Positions 24,975-33,625 of a DNA stretch of 64,000 bases are shown in pieces (position 1 is the first letter of the stretch; every line of letters begins with the position of its first letter). The stretch is from NCBI RefSeq assembly GCF_013204845.1, contig NZ_JABMKY010000016.1, forward strand, positions 124,001-188,000. The letters are read 5' to 3'. Below the pieces are notes generated by a model. It saw only the letters and a program-made list of their open reading frames with translations, made no database searches and was not told the origin of the DNA. This DNA is from Paenibacillus qinlingensis (GTDB lineage: Bacteria; Bacillota; Bacilli; Paenibacillales; NBRC-103111). The translations under genes and the position numbers were made by a program.

Positions 24975-26318
24975 TTACAATTTGGCAGGAGGGATACTTT
25001 GGGGGTTGTTAAAGACATTGCCCGGATCATATTTCGCCTTGATTTTCCGTAACCTCGTGTAGTTCGCTCCATAATAAACGGGTCCGGAATTTTTAATACC
25101 TTGATCGGGTACGTTGATATAAGATCCGACGATATAAGGTTGTAACTTCTGGCGAGTTTGGCGAACAATGGCGATATTTTTGGCAGCATCGGATTTCTTA
25201 ATCCAAGAGCTATTCCATTCCACGTAATACTTGGCTTTACGCCAGTAGAATGCTGTTGATTTCGGTGATTTACGGTTAATAGCACCGCCCCAGTTAAGGA
25301 AGAAAAATCCTGCAAACTCTCCTTCAACTTTCTCCAAAAATTGACGCATGGATGTAATTGCCTTGTCAGGGAACTTAGTCCTTACGAAACCGCTAGAGAA
25401 CTGATTACTAACCTTTTGTGTTTGTATAGGATCGGGGGCCAACATAAAGCTCACGACTTGCGTGTAGGGTAATGATCGAATTAGTTCCGTAGGTGTACCA
25501 ACGCTCGTTATAGGCTTTAATAGACGTACAGCCTCCTTTTTTGATCCGAGGAAAAGACCTAACATGGAGACGTTGCCGCCTTTTTTGGGACCGATGGATA
25601 ATTCGCTGCCCAGTTTGGTATTGACGTTTGGAGCCCATTTTTGCCAGACTTTGAACACTTCTTCGAACTGATCCCATGGCCATGTAATGCGAAATACAGT
25701 AGCCTTGGCAGGTGCTCGCAGCACATTAAATTTGTATTTGGTGTAGACACCGAAGTTTCCACCGCCACCTCCGCGGGAAGCCCATAGGAGATCAGAATGA
25801 CAATTCTTGTTGGCACGAATAACTTTGCCTTTCGCGTCTACCATTTCGAGTGCAATCAGATTATCACTAATGAGGCCAATCGTCCGTTGAAGAGGCCCAA
25901 TTCCACCTCCAAGCGAAATTCCCCCAATTCCAACAGAAGGGCTGTCACCAAATGGTGCGATAAACCCTTGTTTGGCAAGTGTGTGTGCGATTCTACCGAC
26001 TCGATTACCCGCCCCAACAATAACAGTTCCTTTTTGTTTATTTAGCACAATCTTCTTCATTTCACTTACATCAATTACAATCCCTCCATTGACCTGCGAA
26101 AGATTGACTTCAAGAGCATGACGGCCACTTCTCGGTCGTATGGGAACATTATTTTGGCGACCCCATTTAATAGCGTTGACCACATCTTGCGTGTTTTGAG
26201 CAAAAACAAATACTTTGGGGAATCTGTTTGTATGAGGATCCCAATTCTTACGTGCGGATTCATATCCTGGATCTCCTCTGAAGACTACTCGGCCAGTAAG
26301 TTCCGTTTTTGATTTCAC
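24975..26318 (-). CDS. FAD-binding oxidoreductase, berberine-bridge-enzyme (BBE) family
   Basis: 447 aa. FAD_binding_4 domain at about 30-195 with RSGRHALE, where the His is the usual covalent FAD attachment site; GGISLGGGIGPLQR contributes to FAD binding. The C-terminal BBE segment has YDPGNVFNNPQSIPP. No signal peptide. Members oxidise sugars or small alcohols to hydrogen peroxide, or act in antibiotic biosynthesis; substrate not predictable. Start is a GTG at 26318 preceded by GGGAG. Single gene. Confidence 0.88.
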   Translation of the reverse strand: MKSKTELTGRVVFRGDPGYESARKNWDPHTNRFPKVFVFAQNTQDVVNAIKWGRQNNVPIRPRSGRHALEVNLSQVNGGIVIDVSEMKKIVLNKQKGTVIVGAGNRVGRIAHTLAKQGFIAPFGDSPSVGIGGISLGGGIGPLQRTIGLISDNLIALEMVDAKGKVIRANKNCHSDLLWASRGGGGGNFGVYTKYKFNVLRAPAKATVFRITWPWDQFEEVFKVWQKWAPNVNTKLGSELSIGPKKGGNVSMLGLFLGSKKEAVRLLKPITSVGTPTELIRSLPYTQVVSFMLAPDPIQTQKVSNQFSSGFVRTKFPDKAITSMRQFLEKVEGEFAGFFFLNWGGAINRKSPKSTAFYWRKAKYYVEWNSSWIKKSDAAKNIAIVRQTRQKLQPYIVGSYINVPDQGIKNSGPVYYGANYTRLRKIKAKYDPGNVFNNPQSIPPAKL

Positions 26319-26676
26319 TTATATCCCAACTCCCATTGTGTGAATGCGTACACGATAGTTCAACATAGGTCTTCACTTATCGTATGTAGGTCGTCTGTGG
26401 AGGGAATGGGCTGATGGTTGATTAATTTGGGTACAAGAAACACGCTCGCAACGCATCGTGTGGTTGGAACTAACCCAAAGCAGCCTAAAAATGATGGTAG
26501 ATAGGCGAGCAAATTTGAATACATAAATACATGAGTCTTGAACGATGATGAGTTGTCATTTGATACTGGTTTAGGAAGGTTATTTGGTGCTGGACTTCCG
26601 CATACAATATAAGTATCGTAATTTTCACCATATCGGGTGAGTATATCCATCAAACCATAATGGGAGGCATGCAAAC
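26319..26676. other. 358-bp gap without supportable gene
   Basis: No plus-strand frame is open. A minus-strand frame (26360-26737) has no ribosome site, low protein likeness and overlaps the next gene's start. The GGGAGG serving the glycosyltransferase TTG start is at about 26662. Confidence 0.5.
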
Positions 26677-27753
26677 TTGTCATCAAAAACAGAATTAATT
26701 CCATTTCCTCATCGCAGGCTTGCGGTAATCGATACAAAGTTCCCTTGGAAATTGAGTGGTTTCCGTTATTGGGAAAATAGGGAAATACATTCTCAAAGAC
26801 CTGATACCTTATATTTTGCTACTCATCCTTACCATGATACATTTCCAACAACCGTTTATCCTTTTTCTGAGTTTCAACAAATAGCCATATCCCATGGAAT
26901 CACGGATGTTTATTGTGTATTCTTGAACCTCACCTTGAGCTTGCTTGGCTTATGCAGTCTTCCCGATGGAAGCCATATGCCTGGATCCAATTTAGGATGG
27001 AATATTAGAGCCTTTTTGGAAGATCGTAAAATTAAGCTTCATAGTACTTTATATCCTGGAGGCGGGCTAGATCCAGGGACTTCTATTGAATTTTTGAACT
27101 ACGCAGCAATGCACTGCTCAACTGTTTTCACGAATATTGATGAAGTGCTTGGCGCTATTCCTTCTAGCCTGTACTACCCAGTTGTTATAAATACCGACTT
27201 ATTTGCATATTCACCTAAGCATGCAACTTTACCGATTGAGGTAACCTTTTGTGCTTTTAATTACCCCAGAAAAGGCTTTCCCTTGCTGATACAGGCATTT
27301 AATATGCTACCTGAGGATTTTCATCTAAACATAGTAGGTGATTGGCAAGATCATTTACACTTGTTAACGAACGGCAATTATACGTTTCATGGGCTCTTAG
27401 AACCTGAAAGCTTGCGCTCCATCTATTTGAGAACTCATGTATTTGTAAACTGCAGTACACAAGATCAATTTGCTCTAGACGGCTTTCCTACTACAGCGGC
27501 GGTCGATGCCATGTCTACGGGTTGTATTTTAGTGTCTACGAATCCCCGAAATGATAAGCTTGTGCTTCAATCAGGAGTCGATTATATAGAGGTAGCATCG
27601 GACGCACAAACCATTACAAATACATTGTTGTGGATTAAAGCAAACCTTAAGGATGCTCTGAAAATAGGAACACGTGGAGCAGAAACAATAAGCGAACGTT
27701 TTGATGTGAAAAATATTGTTCTTTCTAAACTAAAGCATATGATGGGCTATTAG
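26677..27753 (+). CDS. Glycosyltransferase family 4-like protein
   Basis: 358 aa. The C-terminal half has a GT-B donor domain with VTFCAFNYPRKGFPLLIQAF, LNIVGDW, YTFHGLLEPESLRSIYLRTHVFV (two pieces) and a Glu-poor GT4-like motif DGFPTTAAVDAMSTGCILVST. The N-terminal acceptor domain is divergent. Start is a TTG with GGGAGG 9 nt upstream. It is convergent with sugar acyltransferase and aminotransferase genes, so probably adds a sugar to a surface glycan, although the shared pathway is inferred. Confidence 0.75.
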   Translation: MSSKTELIPFPHRRLAVIDTKFPWKLSGFRYWENREIHSQRPDTLYFATHPYHDTFPTTVYPFSEFQQIAISHGITDVYCVFLNLTLSLLGLCSLPDGSHMPGSNLGWNIRAFLEDRKIKLHSTLYPGGGLDPGTSIEFLNYAAMHCSTVFTNIDEVLGAIPSSLYYPVVINTDLFAYSPKHATLPIEVTFCAFNYPRKGFPLLIQAFNMLPEDFHLNIVGDWQDHLHLLTNGNYTFHGLLEPESLRSIYLRTHVFVNCSTQDQFALDGFPTTAAVDAMSTGCILVSTNPRNDKLVLQSGVDYIEVASDAQTITNTLLWIKANLKDALKIGTRGAETISERFDVKNIVLSKLKHMMGY

Positions 27754-27770
27754 AAATAGCCCCAACTACA

Positions 27771-28412
27771 CTACGACAGGTTCTTTTTAAATACGGCTGG
27801 GACACCAGCATATAATACTCCTCCGGGCACTTGATCCTTTACAAAAGCTCCTCCACCTATCATCGACCAAGGACCAATAGTAATTTTTTCGCGAACAGCT
27901 GATCCAGTCCCTATAAAAACCCCCTCCTCCACCATGACATTTCCACTTAGGTTAACTCCAGGGGATAGGGTAACATAATCAGATATTCTGACATCATGGG
28001 CAATCGTTACGCTGCTGTTAACTATAACAAAGTGACCAATGTGAACATTGATTGTTATAATGGTGCCTGCACAAATAATAGATCCAATTCCCAACTGAAT
28101 CTTTCTAGAGAGTTGTACCCCGGGATGAACAAGACTATCTGCAAATGAGAACCCGAAATCCCTAGTTTTCTGAACGAGCCTCTTTTTTAATTGAGGGCTC
28201 CCGACGCCTGCGCATACAACCTTTACTTGATCACAAAGGTGAATAATATCCGACAAGTCACCGAGTACTGGCGTTTCATCAATCATCTGTCCGCACATCT
28301 CCGACCGTTCATCTAGAAAACCTATAACCTCAATATCCAGCAGTTCACACAAATGGTTAACCTCGCGGCCCATCCCTCCGCAGCCCCAAATGACAAGCTT
28401 GCTATCCTTCAT
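27771..28412 (-). CDS. NeuD/PglD-like sugar O/N-acyltransferase
   Basis: 213 aa. N-terminal Rossmann-like domain (SKLVIWGCGGMGREVNHLCEL) and C-terminal left-handed beta-helix of hexapeptide repeats (IGSIICAGTIITINVHIGHF... VNLSGNVMVEEGVFIGTGS), with the catalytic His expected in TIAHDVRISD. Family members acetylate nucleotide-linked amino sugars such as UDP-bacillosamine precursors or sialic acid. The ATG at 28412 overlaps the aminotransferase gene by 11 bp and has GAGGG upstream; this coupling supports a joint aminosugar pathway. Confidence 0.85.
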   Translation of the reverse strand: MKDSKLVIWGCGGMGREVNHLCELLDIEVIGFLDERSEMCGQMIDETPVLGDLSDIIHLCDQVKVVCAGVGSPQLKKRLVQKTRDFGFSFADSLVHPGVQLSRKIQLGIGSIICAGTIITINVHIGHFVIVNSSVTIAHDVRISDYVTLSPGVNLSGNVMVEEGVFIGTGSAVREKITIGPWSMIGGGAFVKDQVPGGVLYAGVPAVFKKNLS

Positions 28413-29514
28413 GTGAAAGCCCTCGTAAAATCTTTTGCACATGGCCTTGGTCCATGTCTTCCCATAAAGGCAAATTGATGATCCGACTTCCAATTTGTTC
28501 CGTTACATGAAGAGAAGTTCGAGGATAATACTGAAAAGCAGTCTGTTTATGACAGGATGGGGTAAAATAGGTGCGAGCTTGAATACCCTGTTTGGCCAGC
28601 TTTTGAACGAAATATGCATTGCTGCTTTTTTCAGGGCATAACAAAGAAAGGAATGAATAGGCAACGCTCCCTCTTACTTCTTGCAGTTGCCAGCCAAGAT
28701 CAAGGAGCCCCATTTGCTCAATCTCCTCCATATACCAGTCATAAATCTGCTCGCGCATACGCTTTTTCTCATGGAATACATGGAGTGTGGCGAGTCCGAT
28801 CGCAGCTGCGTATTCTGACACTTTCCCATTAAGTCCCCTTTGCATCGATTCTCGATCTTCGTTAAATCCAAAGTTAGATGCTTGTCGCACCCTATTAATC
28901 ATTTCTTTATCACTACTGTATATGAGCCCGCCTTCTCCAATCCCAAAGCCTTTCGTTGCATGAAAGCTAAACACAACAGCGCCTGAAAAGCCTTGACCAA
29001 AATGCTGATTCAGCCTAGATCCTATGCTTGCCGCAGCATCAATAACTACGGGGATATTCCGTTCTTGGAGGGCTTCATAATACTTTGTCTCCATATTCGT
29101 TCCAAAGGTCGCATAGGGGACCACAACAGCAACCTCATCCCCTAATTGTTGGATTACTTGCTCTAGCAGCTCTTCGTTCATGCACCAATTTCGATCGTTT
29201 ACATCAATAAAATAAGGCTCCAAGCCGCACCACATTGCTGCTAATGGTGTTGCAGCGAACGTGAAGCTAGGCATCAGCGCATATTTACCTGGGCGTTTGA
29301 TCTGAGAGATAGCTAGGATAAGTCCTGTTGTTGCGTTATTGACAGTTACAGCATGCCCTTCGTCTTGAAACAAATCATGAATTAATTGCTGTTCAAAGCT
29401 TGTATTCAATGCTCCGTAATTGGTATAGGATCTCGAATCATCAATCTGTTTCAAGTAGTCTATATAATCTTCTTTCACTACAAGCTTGGGCCTTAGAAAG
29501 GGGATATCAAACAT
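28402..29514 (-). CDS. DegT/DnrJ/EryC1-family sugar aminotransferase
   Basis: 370 aa PLP-dependent fold-type-I enzyme. Internal-aldimine Lys lies in SFHATKGFGIGEGG, and the preceding VVIDAAASIG supplies the PLP-contact Asp. It would aminate a keto-sugar nucleotide, whose product the coupled NeuD-like enzyme acetylates. ATG 29514 chosen over GTG 29526 because AAGGTGG is 8 nt upstream. No sugar dehydratase gene is in the window, so the nucleotide sugar must come from elsewhere. Confidence 0.88.
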   Translation of the reverse strand: MFDIPFLRPKLVVKEDYIDYLKQIDDSRSYTNYGALNTSFEQQLIHDLFQDEGHAVTVNNATTGLILAISQIKRPGKYALMPSFTFAATPLAAMWCGLEPYFIDVNDRNWCMNEELLEQVIQQLGDEVAVVVPYATFGTNMETKYYEALQERNIPVVIDAAASIGSRLNQHFGQGFSGAVVFSFHATKGFGIGEGGLIYSSDKEMINRVRQASNFGFNEDRESMQRGLNGKVSEYAAAIGLATLHVFHEKKRMREQIYDWYMEEIEQMGLLDLGWQLQEVRGSVAYSFLSLLCPEKSSNAYFVQKLAKQGIQARTYFTPSCHKQTAFQYYPRTSLHVTEQIGSRIINLPLWEDMDQGHVQKILRGLSHEG

Positions 29515-29841
29515 GAAGGTCCCCACCTTCCATATAATGGTTGGTTAGGGAGCAGGATTTCGATACACCCAAATAATATTGATTATCCAAAATTATCACT
29601 CTCCTTCAGGGTAGCGAATAACATTCTGCAGTATCGACTGCATAATTTACATGAGATTAGTATATGAAATATAAAATTTCCAAGTATCAGCAGGTGTCTA
29701 TGTATTACAAAAACCTCCAAAGTTACGGAATTTTCTCAATCCAGTAGATCAATGGGAGGAATAATAAAAGGGATATTTCGATTTATCTTGAATACATATT
29801 ACTTCATCACAATGAATCTTGTAGGTGAGGAGAATGGTGAA

Positions 29842-30603
29842 ATGATCTTTGTATACATAGTGATTCTAATCCTATTGGTTTATATTCTTTTTATCTTACC
29901 TACACAATGGCTAAAAATTGAACGAATTGCATATCCTCTGGATTTAAATTTGAAAATCTTACAGATTAGTGACCTGCATGTAGAACGATTAAGAATAAGT
30001 CCTACTAGACTAGCTGCTATTATTAATGATGAAAAACCAAACCTTATTTGTGTGACAGGTGATTTTACCAAACATCGTAAAAGTCTCATCAAACTAGAGA
30101 AGTATCTAAGAGCTCTGACGATTGGCAATGTACCTATTTATTGTGTACTCGGTAACCATGATTATCAGCAAAAAAATGTCATGGATGTAATAAACTTGTT
30201 AAGAAAGTATGGATTACATGTATTAAGAAATGAATCGGTACGTGTAGATCAAATTGAATTAATCGGAATTGATGATTTTGATTCAGGCAAGAGTAACATA
30301 GAAAAATCGTTTCAAAGTGTTGATCAAACAAAACCAAAAGTCATTATTACGCACGATCCTAACATCGTTCTTCATCTAAATAAGTCCTACGATTATTTAA
30401 TGGCCGGACATTTGCATGGCAAACAATTTAATATTCCATTTCTATTTAGACTGAAAGACGCGGGTACATTGCCTCGCATGGGGATATATAAGGGACTTCA
30501 TACTAATCAGTATGGGGCGTACTACATCTCAAAGGGGATTGGGCAGACGGGTATTAATGCAAGATTTTTAGTTAGAAGTGAGGTAACGATGCATTATTTA
30601 TAG
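29842..30603 (+). CDS. Calcineurin-like metallophosphoesterase (YkuE type)
   Basis: 253 aa from ATG 29842. One N-terminal membrane helix (MIFVYIVILILLVYILFIL) anchors a metallophosphoesterase domain with all metal motifs: SDLH, GDF, GNHDY, THDP, GHLHG. It resembles YkuE-like phosphodiesterases of the cell envelope. The frame extends 30 codons upstream, but GAGGAG lies 9 nt before this ATG and none before the longer start. Followed by a terminator. Confidence 0.85.
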   Translation: MIFVYIVILILLVYILFILPTQWLKIERIAYPLDLNLKILQISDLHVERLRISPTRLAAIINDEKPNLICVTGDFTKHRKSLIKLEKYLRALTIGNVPIYCVLGNHDYQQKNVMDVINLLRKYGLHVLRNESVRVDQIELIGIDDFDSGKSNIEKSFQSVDQTKPKVIITHDPNIVLHLNKSYDYLMAGHLHGKQFNIPFLFRLKDAGTLPRMGIYKGLHTNQYGAYYISKGIGQTGINARFLVRSEVTMHYL

Positions 30604-30608
30604 GTTGG

Positions 30609-30660
30609 AAAAATAAAAGACAAATCAACCAGAATTATGGCTGATATGTCTTTTTATTTT
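30609..30660 (+). terminator. Terminator after metallophosphoesterase gene
   Basis: Stem AAATAAAAGACA / TGTCTTTTTATTT with inner TCA/TGA pairing, ending in a T-rich run. Confidence 0.65.
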
Positions 30661-30761
30661 ATGGAGATTAGAGGGAAATAAAGGTAATATTTGGAATATA
30701 TCGAATATCTTATTAAGTTAAAGATGAACAATACCTATTCAGCGCTAGGAGGGGTAAGGAT

Positions 30762-32267
30762 ATGGAACATACCCACGGGCAAAGATCAAATAACACGCAA
30801 GTGCAAAGTTCTATACCTACGAAAAGCAGCGAAGAGAAAAACACGAGTGTGGAGTCATCTTCAACTTTAAAATATAAGGATATTCAATATTTACAAAGAA
30901 CGATCGGCAATCGTGCTGTCGCATCTTTGTTCAATACCCCTAAAACAAACATGGGCGAGACCATTCAAAGAAAAATCCAATACACCGACAAAGAGGGGAA
31001 AAGTGAATTAGGCGTACAAGAAAGTGCCTGGTGTAATGCGTATAAACAGAAAATGGGGAAAAAGTTCACTACCTCACCGTTTTACTTCCAATTTTCTCAA
31101 TCCGATAAATTTACTATTAACGTAAATACAAAGAATCGCGAAGTTGATTATTTTAAAGAGCTGGCAGCTCTTTTAGCGACCGATCCGTCTACGCTCCAAA
31201 GTGCAAAGGACTGCAATACTATTGCCCCGAATGTCCTTATCACCTATACAGAGACTATTACCGATTCTACGAAAAGTACCGATGAACGGGAAAATCAAAC
31301 CATTATTTTCAATGATAAAGATATTACGCCTAGAGAGTCTGCAATAACCGGCGACAAAGCAAAGACAGTCAATAAACTTGTGTCAGATTCAAAAAAACAA
31401 ATTGGGTTGGTCCTGAATATCCTGGATCAACTTTGCCAAACTGTGGAAGATACTAAGGAGACTAGTAAATTCAAAGATACGTTGACCTCATTACTATCTA
31501 TCCAAGATAAGGATAGTAGTCTACCTGCAGCTTTAGAACAATTACGTACGATATTTCTAATCATGCAAAAGCGATTGTCAGCAGCAGTTCTTGAGGTATC
31601 TACCATGAGCCTAAACGATAGACTTAGTAGACCAAATGCGGCGGGGTTATCTAGCCCTAAGCGAGGTGGAGATTGGATATTAAAGAACGAGAAGCACGAG
31701 GCTACTCACAAAACTTGGGAAGAGTGGCTAAAAAAGAAACAGGACTTTGAAGGTGATATTCAATTGCGTATCGGCGCAGATCAGATACTATACAAGGAAT
31801 CGTACAACAAACTTCTTACGGCATTTATACATGAGCTTAGTCATGCATCTGCTTCTACGCAGGACTATGCATACGTACATGAATTTGAGAAATATAAAAA
31901 TCTAGATTATATCAAACGGCTTGGTAATGCAGATACGATTGCTTTAATAGTCGAGGAGCTCATCAAGGAAAAGGAAAAGCAAGAAAAGGAAGCTCAACCG
32001 GTAGAAACGAGTGGAAAGGAAGATAACAAAAAGGAAGATAATTACAAGGAAGAGCAGGATAAAAGTACCCAAGAGGATATCCCTACAAAGGAACAAATGA
32101 AGAAATGGATAGTCCAATTAGCAGAGAAAGATGGAGTCGATGACGTTTTTAAAGTAAAAGTGAGTAACTATTTAGCTCAATACGGAAAAGAAATTGCGTA
32201 TATTGAAGATGAATTTGAAGGATGGGAAACCGATTTAGAGAAAGAAATAGCTTGGAAATTAATGTAG
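30762..32267 (+). CDS. Putative aspzincin (M35-like) metallopeptidase with eCIS-type N-terminal motif
   Basis: 501 aa, no signal peptide. Residues 44-53 read LQRTIGNRAV and 69-71 QRK, the short N-terminal signature seen in proteins linked with extracellular contractile injection systems and with DUF4157 proteins. The middle (100-330) is helical, not recognised. Residues 357-361 are HELSH (HExxH zinc site), followed by STQDYAY (D368) and NADTIA (389-394). This order matches deuterolysin/lysyl-endopeptidase M35 enzymes, where the Asp is the third zinc ligand. A Lys/Glu-rich linker (400-450) leads to a C-terminal helical tail. AGGAGGGG precedes the ATG. Single gene with own terminator and no injection-system genes nearby. 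Interpretation as a toxin or effector is inference. Confidence 0.75.
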   Translation: MEHTHGQRSNNTQVQSSIPTKSSEEKNTSVESSSTLKYKDIQYLQRTIGNRAVASLFNTPKTNMGETIQRKIQYTDKEGKSELGVQESAWCNAYKQKMGKKFTTSPFYFQFSQSDKFTINVNTKNREVDYFKELAALLATDPSTLQSAKDCNTIAPNVLITYTETITDSTKSTDERENQTIIFNDKDITPRESAITGDKAKTVNKLVSDSKKQIGLVLNILDQLCQTVEDTKETSKFKDTLTSLLSIQDKDSSLPAALEQLRTIFLIMQKRLSAAVLEVSTMSLNDRLSRPNAAGLSSPKRGGDWILKNEKHEATHKTWEEWLKKKQDFEGDIQLRIGADQILYKESYNKLLTAFIHELSHASASTQDYAYVHEFEKYKNLDYIKRLGNADTIALIVEELIKEKEKQEKEAQPVETSGKEDNKKEDNYKEEQDKSTQEDIPTKEQMKKWIVQLAEKDGVDDVFKVKVSNYLAQYGKEIAYIEDEFEGWETDLEKEIAWKLM

Positions 32268-32321
32268 AGGAACTACGACAGCGACGGTTTAGGACCGAGA
32301 TAGCACAATATTCAGCTATTC

Positions 32322-32372
32322 AGCCCGTTCAACTTCCTCTTTCCAATAGGAAGTCGAAAGGGCTTTGTTTGT
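32322..32372 (+). terminator. Terminator of the metallopeptidase gene
   Basis: Long stem AGCCC-TTC-ACTTCCT / AGGAAGT-GAA-GGGCT with single mismatches, followed by TTTGTTTGTTTG, about 55 nt after the stop. In 32373-32628 only a weak 61-codon frame (32379-32564) without ribosome site is seen. Confidence 0.8.
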
Positions 32373-32628
32373 TTGTAAATGGCAGGAGCATTATCCAGTA
32401 TATATCTCCACGGTATAACTCATGGACTAGTCAAACAAACCGAACAGAACAGAACTCTCATTTTCAAATGGAGTGAAGATCAAATCACTATTACCGAAGT
32501 TCTTAAAGCAATTGACCACAAATCGCTATTCGGGAACCGTCGAAGCAAGACGCAGTTTTTATAATATAGCGATGAAGATTCGCTGAATAATGAAAAACAT
32601 TGAGTCAAAGGAAATCGAAGAAGGGTTT

Positions 32629-32915
32629 TTAATTCAAAATAGTACTAACAAGAATAGCTGGTATCAAAATGATGAGAATTAATACTGCGCCCAATACCTT
32701 GGTCATGATCAGATTACCGGAATTGGGATCTTTAACTTTAGTAGAAGTTACGAAACCACGTTTCCAAGACCAATTTGGATTCACTATCGCTGTAATCCCG
32801 TAGGCAATGACTGCGATGAAAATAAATGTTGGAAATAAGATATCTACTTCTTTTTCTTTTTGAATACACCTAACAGCACAGCAAAAATTATTACAACGAT
32901 CAAGAAACCACTCAA
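32629..32915 (-). CDS. Small membrane protein, possibly split by a -1 frame change
   Basis: Two adjoining minus-strand frames. A 23-codon frame (TTG 32915 to TAG 32844) with GAGGTGA upstream encodes a single hydrophobic helix ending in five lysines (GFLIVVIIFAVLLGVFKKKK region). Immediately overlapping in the -1 frame is a 72-codon frame (32847 to 32629) with two membrane helices and INPNWSWKR-like loop (read IVNPNWSWKR), which has no start codon nearby. The join lies in an A-rich tract (AAAAAGAAAAAGAAG). Either ribosomal -1 frameshifting, a real or sequencing frameshift, or an unusual start. Upstream extension to 33045 looks non-coding. Confidence 0.45.
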
Positions 32916-33350
32916 TGATATCACCTCTATTTGGGATTATAGCATGAGCAGTTGTTGTTTGAATATTGAGGAACATGAGTTGAAAAAATGCCAATGTATG
33001 AGAGTCTTTATTGATCAGAATCTTTATGGACGACCGTAGTTGCAAATGACCACTTCCCTGAACGAGTATTTACATAATATTGTATTCACAGCATTCATTC
33101 CCCTTGATCTACAAGGTTTTTTGGTATAAAGCCTAGAGGGATTTCCGAATCCTGATCTAAATAGCTGACGAAACGAACTCGAAGAGGACTTTTAGCGGTG
33201 GATTCAGACTCCGTTTTCTTACCCCACAAAGTGAAGATAAGCGTTGAAGCAAATTCCGATTACTTTGCGGGGGCCCCTTATTACGCCTTCGGCTCCGTCC
33301 GCGCGGGAGAACCCCTCAGGGGTCCTCACCCCCAATAGCTCCAAGAACGA

Positions 33351-33387
33351 AAAAAAGAACATGTCTGATGACATGTTCTTTTTATTT
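33351..33387. terminator. Bidirectional terminator, originally downstream of tRNA-Ala
   Basis: Perfect stem AAAAAGAACATGTC / GACATGTTCTTTTT with TGAT loop and T/A-rich flanks. It lies just outside attL; before insertion of the island it would have followed the 3' end of tRNA-Ala. The gap 33046-33350 holds no gene that I can support; 33270-33340 is notably GC-rich. Confidence 0.7.
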
Positions 33388-33395
33388 CGTTCGAT

Positions 33396-33439
33396 ATGGA
33401 GCCTAGGGGGATCGAACCCCTGACCTCATCGCTGCCAGT
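33396..33439. other. attL: partial copy of the tRNA-Ala 3' end
   Basis: 44 bp identical to 52993-53036, covering the acceptor 3' strand, T arm, variable loop and the 3' half of the anticodon arm. The 5' half of the tRNA is absent here. Confidence 0.92.
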
Positions 33440-33556
33440 GTTCATCGCCGCGTTATCTCTGATTATTGAAAAGCCACAAACCTCTTTTTCCATAAAGGTT
33501 TTCAGTGTGTTGTATTATTTCAGGTTATTGCTAATTACCGGTCATTAACGGTAGTT

Positions 33557-33574
33557 TGTTACCGGATTGTTACC
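33557..33574 (+). other. Putative integrase arm-type site near attL
   Basis: TGTTACCGGATTGTTACC, which itself holds two TGTTACC copies 11 bp apart; a one-mismatch copy lies at 52881-52898 near attR. Placement 118 bp inside the core site suits an arm-binding site. Nothing coding in 33440-33625. Confidence 0.6.
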
Positions 33575-33625
33575 ATTAAGTTATGAGAAAAGATATTGAT
33601 ATTCTCACTTACTAGACCTTCCAAC

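Noticed and set aside
26360..26737. 125-codon minus-strand gene
   Set aside because: No ribosome site, unlikely composition, overlaps the glycosyltransferase start; no family resemblance.
32379..32564. 61-codon plus-strand gene after metallopeptidase
   Set aside because: Starts inside the terminator tail, no ribosome site and no recognised family; could be a decayed fragment.
33396..33439. Second tRNA gene
   Set aside because: Only the 3' part of tRNA-Ala is present; the 5' half and D arm are missing, so it is an att remnant.
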